Positions 14,437-22,203 of a DNA stretch of 64,000 nt are shown one piece after another (the first letter of the stretch is position 1; every line of letters begins with the position of its first letter). The notes beneath the pieces were generated by a model. That model saw nothing but the letters and a program-made list of their open reading frames with translations. It ran no database searches and was not told the origin of the DNA. Source of the DNA: Catonella massiliensis (lineage in GTDB: Bacteria > Bacillota > Clostridia > Lachnospirales > Lachnospiraceae); NCBI RefSeq assembly GCF_016651435.1, contig NZ_JAEPRJ010000001.1:2170001-2234000 (forward strand). The letters are read 5' to 3'. Made by a program: the position numbers and the translations under genes.

Positions 14437-15966
14437 ATGAAGAAAAAACTAATTGCACTTGTACTACTCTTTACCCTGTTTTTTAGCACCTTGTCTCAAG
14501 TTACAGAAGCTAAGACAAAGCAAAAGAAGCTTGACTACAGCAATATGCCTTACCTTGATACCCTTATATACAATAAGGACTTTGAGAAAAATGGCGTTTA
14601 CAGCGCGTCAAGAAAGTATCTAAAGCTTATAGAGGAGGCTGCTAAAACTGGGAAAATAACTAAAAAATATAAGGATGCAGAGGGATATTTTGATGATGAT
14701 ATGGATCTTGAACGTACATATACAAATGACTATGGTCCCAATTTTTACGGTTCCCTTTCCGATAAAGGGCTTGCATTCTTTTTAAACAGATTAAAGCTTG
14801 ACGAAACCCCCATTTACTTGGAAACAGACTTTAATGAGCTTCCTTATGAGTTTGATGATACTGTAGAAGTGAATAAATCATTAAAGTATATAGGCTTAAA
14901 AATATTGCAGGACAGAAATCCAGAGGCCAGTGAATACGACTGCAATATGGATGATAAAATAGGGTATTCCATTGCCTCACGTATGAAGTTTATAAATGAC
15001 AATGCCATTTTGCCTAAGAACTTCCTTAAGGGTTTGAGGAAAAGGCTGTCTATCAACAGGATTTACAAGTTATATGTCAGTAATTATAAGAAGTATAAAA
15101 AACTTCATAACGACAACAAGTACCTGTACTACAAGAACGAAAAAGTCCCTGCTCCTTGGAGAGCAGATAACTTTTTTGTTACTCCTATAGTGATTGGTGG
15201 ATATAAAAAAGGATTTAATCCTAAGACAGATAAATACCTAAATATCTTCTGTAATGCAAACTTTACTTATGATGACGCCATAACTTCGCCTCCTGATATT
15301 AAAGCATATATATATGACAAATCAGGTAAACTTGTAGATACATTAAAGCCTTCATATCAGTATAAGAGTGATTATCTGGGCTCATTTATATTTACAGTAA
15401 ACAATACAGCAAAATACCTTAAAAATGGTAAATACAAAGTCACCGTTAAAATGAAGGCTAAGAACGGGAAGAATAGGCTTTACGCTGAAAAATCGGGGGC
15501 TTTCACAGTTACAGATAAGAATGTGTATGGAAGTTACAGACGGGTTCCTATATACCCTGCAAATGGCTCTGATAGCCGTGCAATAAAGACGGTTGGAAAT
15601 AAATATTTTAAGAATATAGAGAATACTACAAATGTACGACTAGCTTATAATATTTATAAGTTTATTGTTACCTCTAAGGATATTGATGACAAATATATTA
15701 AATATGATAAATATCTGTCAGTTTATGATAATAGCAAGCTGTTGTATGACTCATTTTGCAGAACCGAGTGCCTGTGTAGGTTTTCTTATGACCTTACTAA
15801 ATTTAGATACTACTATATTTTGAGACATGACTTTGGTAATTATAATTTATCACTTAATAGCTTTATGTATTCACTTGGAATACCTCCACAGGAGGTAACA
15901 AAATATTACAGCCATTATAAGTTACCTGATCATTGTAGCTTTACAATACCATTCCGACCATTGTAA
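14437..15966 (+). CDS. Array exported protein, copy 3
   Basis: This is a 509-aa protein. The signal peptide and first ~45 residues are almost identical to copy 2, then comes a diverged region (about 50-235), an almost identical central beta-rich segment (about 235-370), and a diverged C-terminal part ending with the LLYDSFCRTECLC motif and a conserved IPPQE...KYYxHYK tail. No lipobox or wall anchor. It follows NACHT copy B by 15 bp. The alternation of identical and diverged blocks points to recombination between array members. Function unknown. Confidence 0.8.
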   Translation: MKKKLIALVLLFTLFFSTLSQVTEAKTKQKKLDYSNMPYLDTLIYNKDFEKNGVYSASRKYLKLIEEAAKTGKITKKYKDAEGYFDDDMDLERTYTNDYGPNFYGSLSDKGLAFFLNRLKLDETPIYLETDFNELPYEFDDTVEVNKSLKYIGLKILQDRNPEASEYDCNMDDKIGYSIASRMKFINDNAILPKNFLKGLRKRLSINRIYKLYVSNYKKYKKLHNDNKYLYYKNEKVPAPWRADNFFVTPIVIGGYKKGFNPKTDKYLNIFCNANFTYDDAITSPPDIKAYIYDKSGKLVDTLKPSYQYKSDYLGSFIFTVNNTAKYLKNGKYKVTVKMKAKNGKNRLYAEKSGAFTVTDKNVYGSYRRVPIYPANGSDSRAIKTVGNKYFKNIENTTNVRLAYNIYKFIVTSKDIDDKYIKYDKYLSVYDNSKLLYDSFCRTECLCRFSYDLTKFRYYYILRHDFGNYNLSLNSFMYSLGIPPQEVTKYYSHYKLPDHCSFTIPFRPL

Positions 15967-15982
15967 TCATCTTGAATATCTA

Positions 15983-16017
15983 GGGTAAGCCTGCTACGTG
16001 ATGTGGCAGGCTTACCC
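15983..16017. terminator. Bidirectional terminator (copy 3)
   Basis: A 12-bp stem, GGGTAAGCCTGC paired with GCAGGCTTACCC, between convergent genes; the sequence differs from the other two modules but the position is the same. Confidence 0.75.
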
Positions 16018-16038
16018 ATTTAATCAACTCAGTTAATC

Positions 16039-16983
16039 TTAGTCATTTTGATATGCAAGTACCCAATCTCTGGTAATATATATTGCATCCCAATTTTCTA
16101 CTATTTTTTCTTTTCCATTTATTATTGTTTTCTTGCTCTCATTTACGGAGAATACAAACTTCTTACCAACTATATGCATGCTCTCTATTTCAAATTTAAT
16201 TGTGTTCTTATCCGTACTTGTAAATGAGTCGTATCCAAGACAATTGCTATTTCCAAGCTTATATTTTAAGATATAACTTGTCTTAAATTGCTTGCTTTTT
16301 TTATCCTTTCCTGCAAGTATAAAATATAAATAACCATTTTTATAATATACATCCTGAGGGGCATGTTCTCCAATGGAGCTCTTTAAATCATCCGGATATT
16401 TATATTCAAACTTCCCTACTGAACTATATTCTATATATTTACGATCTTGATCTCCTTTAGGAGTCTTTTCTGTATATGATTTAACTTCTTTATTAAAATA
16501 TATTCTATTTGTTTTACTTTCACCCTGTTTACTAAAATGAAGTACAAATTTACTCCCATTTATATTAGCAATAGAGCTAATTGAAATATCTGTTACCTCA
16601 GTTAGTTTATATTTACCATCATTCTGTTTGACCTTTTTTTTAAGCAATATTTTTTCCCCTGCATCATATCTGCCGGTTGATAATTTTGAGGCATTTAGCT
16701 TAATAATATAATTCTTATCAGTTCCTACGTAAAGGAAGCCATCACTTAAAGTCAAACTATTGGCATGTCCTAGCCACCCATACATATATGTATATGATGG
16801 CGTAACAACTTCCTTTTTTATTTCAGCAGATCTATAGTTATTTATCACATATAAGCACTGCAGCGAATCACCCTGCTTTGATTTAACACAGTATAACGTG
16901 CCATTGCTATCAATGGCTATACCTCCCATGTTAGAACATTCATCCTTGTCTTTTATCCTAAACAATAATTCCATTTTACTCAT
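16039..16983 (-). CDS. Signal-less beta-propeller-like protein, copy C
   Basis: This 314-aa paralog of 774-1592 and 9391-10299 has its start chosen at MSKMELLFRI, seven bases after AAAGGAG. Here the upstream MKPIPMKEVGNKNNN frame is fused in frame with it (a possible start at 17043), whereas in copies A and B that frame ends at a stop. It has the same blade motifs, with insertions relative to the others (for example after LLKKKVKQNDGKY). No signal peptide. In this module the regulator, 107-aa and holin genes are missing upstream, so its expression and release would depend on other copies or on a new promoter. Confidence 0.7.
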   Translation of the reverse strand: MSKMELLFRIKDKDECSNMGGIAIDSNGTLYCVKSKQGDSLQCLYVINNYRSAEIKKEVVTPSYTYMYGWLGHANSLTLSDGFLYVGTDKNYIIKLNASKLSTGRYDAGEKILLKKKVKQNDGKYKLTEVTDISISSIANINGSKFVLHFSKQGESKTNRIYFNKEVKSYTEKTPKGDQDRKYIEYSSVGKFEYKYPDDLKSSIGEHAPQDVYYKNGYLYFILAGKDKKSKQFKTSYILKYKLGNSNCLGYDSFTSTDKNTIKFEIESMHIVGKKFVFSVNESKKTIINGKEKIVENWDAIYITRDWVLAYQND

Positions 16984-17190
16984 AATCTTTTCTCCTTTAT
17001 TATTATTTTTGTTTCCCACTTCTTTCATTGGGATTGGTTTCATATCTTCATTTAGCTATCTATAGCCAATTAAAGCTATATGATATACGTTTACATAGCT
17101 GGTGCTCTTATAGAGCAAAATCTTTTATTACCAAAAGCTCTTGATTTCACTTTTAACCACCTCCTTCTACTTAGTAGCCTTGGCGGATGT
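16984..17190 (-). promoter_or_regulatory. Leader remnant at the right end of the array (copy C)
   Basis: Homologous to 1593-1803 but diverged. GGAGGTGG, the mini-ORF and the GCTCT-ATA-AGAGC hairpin are kept; the ATAGCC stem is preserved by a G-U pair. Similarity stops at about 17190-17200, the array boundary. Confidence 0.5.
17091..17150 (-). CDS. 19-aa mini-ORF in leader (copy C)
   Basis: GTG start after GGAGG, encoding MKSRAFGNKRFCSIRAPAM. It differs from copies A/B only in the last residue plus one silent change, although the flanking leader has diverged more. Confidence 0.4.
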   Translation of the reverse strand: MKSRAFGNKRFCSIRAPAM

Positions 17191-17315
17191 ATGAAAAGGA
17201 TGGTTTTAAAAAATATTTTTGATAAATCTCAGTTAATGGTGTTCTTCCTTCTTCCTTGAAAGTTAGCACATTTCCCTCTTGCCAATTCTTTCCGAAATAA
17301 CTATAATTATCTATT
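17167..17315 (-). pseudogene. Array end: partial gene-end repeat and possible gene remnant
   Basis: The repeat seen after holin and regulator is partly present (17167-17205; +1-type frame HPFHTSAKATK). Upstream of it on the minus strand a frame reads GNVLTFKEEGRTPLTEIYQK, possibly the tail of a lost gene, but it runs into the HAD gene start with no ribosome site. It is probably the junction where the module was truncated. Confidence 0.3.
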
Positions 17316-18194
17316 ATGGATAATAAAATTTTATTTTTTGATATTGATGGAACTCTCCTTGGGAGAAATGAATATCTGCCGGAATCAGCGGCAGAAGCGA
17401 TTAGAAGGACAAGGGCAAAGGGAAACCTCTGCTTTATTTGCAGTGGGCGCAGTAAGTCAATGCTGCCAGAGAAGCTCCTTGAGGTTGGCTTTGACGGCAT
17501 TATATGTGGCGGTGGAACCTATATCTCTTTTAGGGATGAAATCCTTGTTGACCACAGACTATCTGCCGGTGAGCTTTCCAGGCTCTTAGACTGGTTTGAG
17601 GGCTCAGACCTCGGCCTTTTCTTTGAGGGTGACGAATACATCCACGTCCTTCCTTTTGAGCGCTATAGCGACCCTACCAGGCTTAAGCTTCTTCTAAAGG
17701 ACCTCTCTGCCCCTCTAAAGGAGATAAGAAGAGACAACCTGGAAGAACTTAGTGTGGGCAAATTTTCTGGGATGATTAGTCCTTTGCAATGGGATTATGC
17801 CATGAAAATGGCTGATGACATCAAAGACTTTATGACTATCATAATACACAGAAGGCCTAATGAAGCGAAGTTTACAGCTTCAAATACGCCTCTTGATACT
17901 AACAGTAAGGATGATAAGGTAAGCTGGGCAGGATACGGTTTTGTGGAGTTCCTTCCAAATGGCTTTAATAAGGCAACAGCAATCAAGGCGGTATTAGGCC
18001 ATCTTAATCTCCCTCTTTCCTCAGCCTATGGCTTTGGTGACAGTGAGAACGACAGAGAGATGCTTACCTGGCTTCCGAATTCCATCTGTATGGGTAATGG
18101 AGATGAAAACATAAAAAAAATTGCCTCGTATGTAGCACCTCCTTTACTTGAAGATGGTATATACAAGGCAATGGAACATTTTAATCTGATTTAG
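17316..18194 (+). CDS. HAD-superfamily (Cof-type, IIB) phosphatase
   Basis: This 292-aa hydrolase has motif I DIDGTLL near the N-terminus, motif II ICSGRS around residue 45, and the C-terminal GFGDSENDREML motif of Cof-like HAD-IIB enzymes, which typically act on sugar phosphates or cofactors. No strong ribosome site is visible before ATG 17316. It is the first gene outside the array, is not repeated there and is convergent with the Cys-rich protein gene, overlapping it by 4 bp. Substrate cannot be told from sequence. Confidence 0.88.
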   Translation: MDNKILFFDIDGTLLGRNEYLPESAAEAIRRTRAKGNLCFICSGRSKSMLPEKLLEVGFDGIICGGGTYISFRDEILVDHRLSAGELSRLLDWFEGSDLGLFFEGDEYIHVLPFERYSDPTRLKLLLKDLSAPLKEIRRDNLEELSVGKFSGMISPLQWDYAMKMADDIKDFMTIIIHRRPNEAKFTASNTPLDTNSKDDKVSWAGYGFVEFLPNGFNKATAIKAVLGHLNLPLSSAYGFGDSENDREMLTWLPNSICMGNGDENIKKIASYVAPPLLEDGIYKAMEHFNLI

Positions 18195-18433
18195 ATATCT
18201 GTTTCTGTTTCAGAAACTTCACCTTCTTTAGCTGCTTCCTGTACTCTTCTGAGGTTAAAATAGCCTCTTGAGTGAGGGGCAGCTTTTGTTTCGCATGAAT
18301 CTCCATCACATTCGCAGTCTTCTCCGTCACATTCGCAGCAGCAGCAGAAGAAATGCTTGTAGACAAAGTAACAAATACCTGCTATAACGGCAAGGCCTCC
18401 TATAGCTGCAGCGATTCCAACTAATTTTTTCAT
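18191..18433 (-). CDS. Small membrane protein with acidic Cys-rich tail
   Basis: This 80-aa protein starts after GGAGGTATTTTC. It has one N-terminal membrane helix (KKLVGIAAAIGGLAVIAGIC) followed at once by CCCCECDGEDCECDGDSCE, nine cysteines interleaved with acidic residues, then a polar tail. The tail may bind metal, or a FeS or zinc ligand; no family recognised. The 3' end overlaps the convergent HAD gene by 4 bp. Confidence 0.6.
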   Translation of the reverse strand: MKKLVGIAAAIGGLAVIAGICYFVYKHFFCCCCECDGEDCECDGDSCETKAAPHSRGYFNLRRVQEAAKEGEVSETETDI

Positions 18434-18518
18434 GAAAATACCTCCTAAATTTTATTATGATGTGGGTGGCAAATTTACTTGACACTTGTATCATTGTATT
18501 ATTAACTCCGATATCGGA

Positions 18519-19406
18519 TTATAATAATCCTGCATTTATCATTTCGCTTCTTAGTATCTCTCTATGGGCTTCAGACATAGGGGTAAGCGGTTTTCTAAAG
18601 CCTCCTACCTCGTGTCCTAAGAGATTCATGGCTTCCTTTACAGGGATTGGATTCACATCGATGAACAGAGTATTTATAAGTGATAGATACCTGTTCTGTA
18701 TATCGAGTGCTTTCTTTGTATCGCCTGCTCTAAAGCTCATAACCATATCGTGCATCTGCTTTGGGATGACGTGGGAAGCTACTGAGATAACTCCCTTTCC
18801 ACCCATAGCACAAATGGCGATGACCTGGTCATCATTTCCGGAATATATGTCAAAGTCCAAGTCTTTTGTAAGCGCCGCTATCTTTGCTATCTGAGAAATA
18901 TTGCCTGATGCTTCCTTGACTGCTACTATGTTTTTGACGTCTCTTGCAAGCTTGTATATGGTCTCAGGCTCGATGTTGATGCCTGTTCTTCCTGCTATAT
19001 TATAGAGGATTACAGGGATTTTAACAGCGTTAGCCGTGTCTGCAAAATGCTCGTAAAGTCCCTCTGCCGTAGCCTTATTATAGTAAGGCGATACAAGGAG
19101 AAGTCCGTCAGCACCGTATTCTTCAGCCTCCTTAGACATCTCAATTGCTGTCTGGGTACAGTTGGAACCTGTTCCGGCAATCACAGGAACCCTGCCGTTT
19201 ACAAACTTCACAGACTCACGGATGACGTCCATATGCTCCTTTTCGGTAAGGGTAGCTGACTCTCCTGTTGTACCACAGATAACAAGTCCGTCAACCCCGT
19301 CCTCAATCTGCTTGTTGATAAGCTCTTCAAGCTTAGCATAATTTACACTTCCATCCGGACAAAACGGAGTTATAAGTGCTGTTGCAACTCCTTCAAATAA
19401 AGACAT
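18519..19406 (-). CDS. dapA: 4-hydroxy-tetrahydrodipicolinate synthase
   Basis: This 295-aa aldolase condenses pyruvate with aspartate semialdehyde, the first committed step of lysine/diaminopimelate synthesis, in the cytoplasm. Motifs: GTTGESATLTEKEH near residue 45, YNIAGRTGIN around 133-143 (catalytic Tyr), and the Schiff-base lysine in VAVKEASGN around 160. Length is normal. The start overlaps the pfkA stop (TAATG) and its AGGAGG lies inside the end of pfkA, so the two are translationally coupled. Confidence 0.95.
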   Translation of the reverse strand: MSLFEGVATALITPFCPDGSVNYAKLEELINKQIEDGVDGLVICGTTGESATLTEKEHMDVIRESVKFVNGRVPVIAGTGSNCTQTAIEMSKEAEEYGADGLLLVSPYYNKATAEGLYEHFADTANAVKIPVILYNIAGRTGINIEPETIYKLARDVKNIVAVKEASGNISQIAKIAALTKDLDFDIYSGNDDQVIAICAMGGKGVISVASHVIPKQMHDMVMSFRAGDTKKALDIQNRYLSLINTLFIDVNPIPVKEAMNLLGHEVGGFRKPLTPMSEAHREILRSEMINAGLL

Positions 19407-20380
19407 TATCTTACTAACCTCCTTCCGAGCTCAATCATCCAAGGGTCTGCTTCCTTAGTCATCTGAAGTGCCTCTGCGATATCATAGTCTACAAAATGAC
19501 CGCCCTTCATACCGATAACCCTGTTTGTCTTGCCCTCAAGAAGAAGATCTACAGCCTTAGCTCCAAACATAGAAGCATATACTCTGTCTGTAGCTGTTGG
19601 GCTTCCACCTCTTTGAATATGTCCAAGTACTGTTGCTCTGGTCTCCATACCTGTAGCCATCTCAATCAGCTTAGCCATTTCATTGGAATTACCTACGCTT
19701 TCAGCATTGATTATGATGTAATGCTTCTTGCCCTTTGCTCTTAAATACTTGATTCTATGTATAATCTCCTCAAGGTTGCCGTCATAGGTATCTGATGTAA
19801 GGATTTCCTCAGAGCCGTTGGCTATACCGCACCAAAGCGCTATGTAGCCTGCTCCTCTTCCCATTACCTCGATGATGTTGCAACGCTCGTGAGAAGTAGA
19901 GGTATCCCTAACCTTGTCGATACACTCCATCGCTGTGTTTACAGCTGTATTAAAGCCTATGGTGTACTCTGTGCAGGCAATATCATTATCGATTGTTCCT
20001 GGAAGTGCTATGGTGTTGATTCCTCTTTCAGCAAGTCTTCCAGCACCCTGGAATGAGCCATCACCACCTATAACCACGATACCGTCAATCCCGTGCTTTT
20101 TGCAGATTTCAGCTCCCTTATCCTGTATCTCAGACTTCTTAAACTCAGGACATCTTGCAGTATAAAGCACTGTACCACCACGCTGGATGATATCAGACAC
20201 GCTCTTTGAATCCATTTCAACTATGTCCTCGTCAATTAGTCCTGCATATCCTCTTCTTATACCCTTAACCTTCTTACCTGCTGCAAGAGCTGCACGAACA
20301 ACCGCTCTAATGCAGGCATTCATACCCGGTGCATCTCCTCCGCTTGTAAGTACTCCTATTGTATTTACTTCCTTTGCCAT
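19406..20380 (-). CDS. pfkA: ATP-dependent 6-phosphofructokinase
   Basis: This 324-aa enzyme phosphorylates fructose-6-phosphate, the committed step of glycolysis. Motifs: GVLTSGGDAPGMN, GGDGSFQGA (ATP site; the Gly pattern suggests the ATP type), TIDNDI with the catalytic Asp, and EVMGRGAGYIA. Normal length. It starts after GAGGTAGACTAAA. It is coupled to dapA downstream. In clostridia pfkA usually follows dnaE directly; here an ISLre2 element lies between them. Confidence 0.95.
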   Translation of the reverse strand: MAKEVNTIGVLTSGGDAPGMNACIRAVVRAALAAGKKVKGIRRGYAGLIDEDIVEMDSKSVSDIIQRGGTVLYTARCPEFKKSEIQDKGAEICKKHGIDGIVVIGGDGSFQGAGRLAERGINTIALPGTIDNDIACTEYTIGFNTAVNTAMECIDKVRDTSTSHERCNIIEVMGRGAGYIALWCGIANGSEEILTSDTYDGNLEEIIHRIKYLRAKGKKHYIIINAESVGNSNEMAKLIEMATGMETRATVLGHIQRGGSPTATDRVYASMFGAKAVDLLLEGKTNRVIGMKGGHFVDYDIAEALQMTKEADPWMIELGRRLVR

Positions 20381-20489
20381 TTTAGTCTACCTCCATGAAT
20401 TTATTAAAATCTGCAGTTTCGCAAAAAATTACAACCAAAGCCCTATGGGCTATATTTTAATACAAAATGGTTTTACAATCAACAAAAAG

Positions 20490-22188
20490 ATTAACCAAGT
20501 TTGTGTCAAGTACTCGTTGGCAAATTTCCTTACCTTTTTCTTTTATCATTGTTTTTTTATTTTTTTGTATCACAAACAAGCCCAGATTATGCACTGAACA
20601 GATATTTTTTCTTTAGTTGCCAAGTATAAAATTTCTTAATGCCTTTCTACCTGCTGTTAATGGTGTACCGGTTAGTGGAAGACTTCCTCTGCCTACTTCC
20701 ATATATGGAAGCCCTTTACCGTCTCGTAACGGTGATTTTGAAGCGCTGAGAGGCTCTTTTATCTCGCTCTGGCTCTCATCAAATATCAATTCCCCAGAGT
20801 AACGTTCGACTGTCTCTATCAGGTCTTTGTTTTCTTTCCTGCACAGAAGCTTCGCAAGGTTATCAGCTCCTGATTCTGACCATCTCATGCGCCTGTGCTT
20901 CATTCTCAGCGTTATCAGTGTACAGTTTTGTGTTTCCTGTATACCCATGTTTTTATAAATGATGCCTTCTACAGGTTCTGGGAGTTTTATTCCCCGCTTG
21001 TAGTACGGTAGCAGCCCTTCTCTGTTATTGTGAAGGTAGGCGTACAGCTCCTCGGCTTTTTTACTGGTTTTATCGCTTTCATCTTCGCTTTTACTTACTC
21101 TTATATACTCACGTATATAATCAAACATTTCTTCAATCTTCTCTGAATCAAAGAGCCTTCGTATATCCTTTTGTACAGCTTTACTGCTTATTTTCCTTAA
21201 AATTTCCTGATAAATGTGGTATCTGTCAAGCTGAAACACCGCCTCGTCATCATAAGGCTCTTTTATCCAGCTTCCACCATCTCCATTTAAGATACGCCTG
21301 CCTATTTCGTCAGGGTTATATTTCTTCTGTATCACGGCCTCTCTTTTATTGTGGAATCCACTGCTTCCATCCATGCCTGCAAACACCACTTTCTCCACTA
21401 GAGTGCTGCGCCCTTCCTTTTCCTTCTCCGCATCCCAGCCTTCATACATGGTAAAGACCTTCATCTCCTTTTTACCCATGCGTTTATGCCCTCTGCCCTG
21501 CATCGAAAGCCATACTCCATCCATTTCCTCAAAAAGAACTCCGATTTCCCTTTTCCCATCAGGTCTGCCTGCCTTCATCTTCTTCACATCAAGGTCTTCC
21601 TCTGATGTTATCCTCTGGCCAAGCTTCTGGGCTATATTCCACACGCCTCCCGCACTTATGGTCTGTCCTGTAGAAGAGCTTAACATCTCAGCAGATGCCC
21701 TGTACGGGAGTTCCGTAACTGAATTGGCGATCTTCTCTGCAAGATTAGTAGATATTAAGCCTATCTTCTCCATACCCATTTGTTCATCAAGAAGATAAAC
21801 ATGGGCTTTCGTTCCATCTCTAAGCCTTGTCTGGTACACCCTTCTTTCATACTCGACATCTCCATATACGGTTCTTATCGAAGTCTTTCTCTTTCCTTTA
21901 TTCCTATATTTAGAAGTATCCCTCTCTTTTGAAAGAATATCATCATAGTTTTCAAGTATGATTTTAGTGTGTTCCCTGGCAAGCTTGCAGGCCTCTTCAA
22001 AAATTTTCTTCTCTAAGGTCTTGAATGAAATCTTTTTTTCTTTTACAATAGCATTAGTCATACAGTTTTTTTCCTTTATGTTATTTTTTTCTCAAATCAA
22101 TAATAAAATAAAACTGTATGATTGGGAAGGGGGCAACCCCTTCTTTTTTTGCTATTGCCAATTATAATTATACACTAACATTAACCAA
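20490..22188. mobile_element. ISLre2-type insertion sequence with 9-bp target duplication
   Basis: The element spans 20499-22179. The 9-bp direct repeats ATTAACCAA flank it exactly (20490-20498 and 22180-22188). The terminal 25 bp (20499-20523 and 22155-22179) form imperfect inverted repeats, 17 of 25 matching, both beginning GTT.GTGT and ending TTGGCAA. A 9-bp duplication fits the ISLre2 family. It carries one transposase gene and is inserted between dnaE and pfkA. Confidence 0.85.
20613..22061 (-). CDS. ISLre2/UPF0236-family transposase
   Basis: This 482-aa protein has the N-terminal UPF0236 pattern (RNKGKRKTSIRTVYGDVEYERRVYQ), the DDE-type segment beginning GVLFEEMDGVWL, the GDGGSWIKEP and FQLDRYHIYQEI blocks, and the C-terminal RMKHRRMRWS region. 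Length is as expected and no frame disruption is seen, so it is probably active. It lies within the precisely delimited element. Confidence 0.9.
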   Translation of the reverse strand: MTNAIVKEKKISFKTLEKKIFEEACKLAREHTKIILENYDDILSKERDTSKYRNKGKRKTSIRTVYGDVEYERRVYQTRLRDGTKAHVYLLDEQMGMEKIGLISTNLAEKIANSVTELPYRASAEMLSSSTGQTISAGGVWNIAQKLGQRITSEEDLDVKKMKAGRPDGKREIGVLFEEMDGVWLSMQGRGHKRMGKKEMKVFTMYEGWDAEKEKEGRSTLVEKVVFAGMDGSSGFHNKREAVIQKKYNPDEIGRRILNGDGGSWIKEPYDDEAVFQLDRYHIYQEILRKISSKAVQKDIRRLFDSEKIEEMFDYIREYIRVSKSEDESDKTSKKAEELYAYLHNNREGLLPYYKRGIKLPEPVEGIIYKNMGIQETQNCTLITLRMKHRRMRWSESGADNLAKLLCRKENKDLIETVERYSGELIFDESQSEIKEPLSASKSPLRDGKGLPYMEVGRGSLPLTGTPLTAGRKALRNFILGN

Positions 22189-22203
22189 AGTTTAGCTCTA
22201 GGT

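Noticed and set aside
17171..17500. 109-aa minus-strand frame overlapping the HAD gene start
   Set aside because: Its N-terminal part is antisense to the HAD motifs and there is no ribosome site; only the last ~45 residues outside the HAD gene were kept as a possible remnant.
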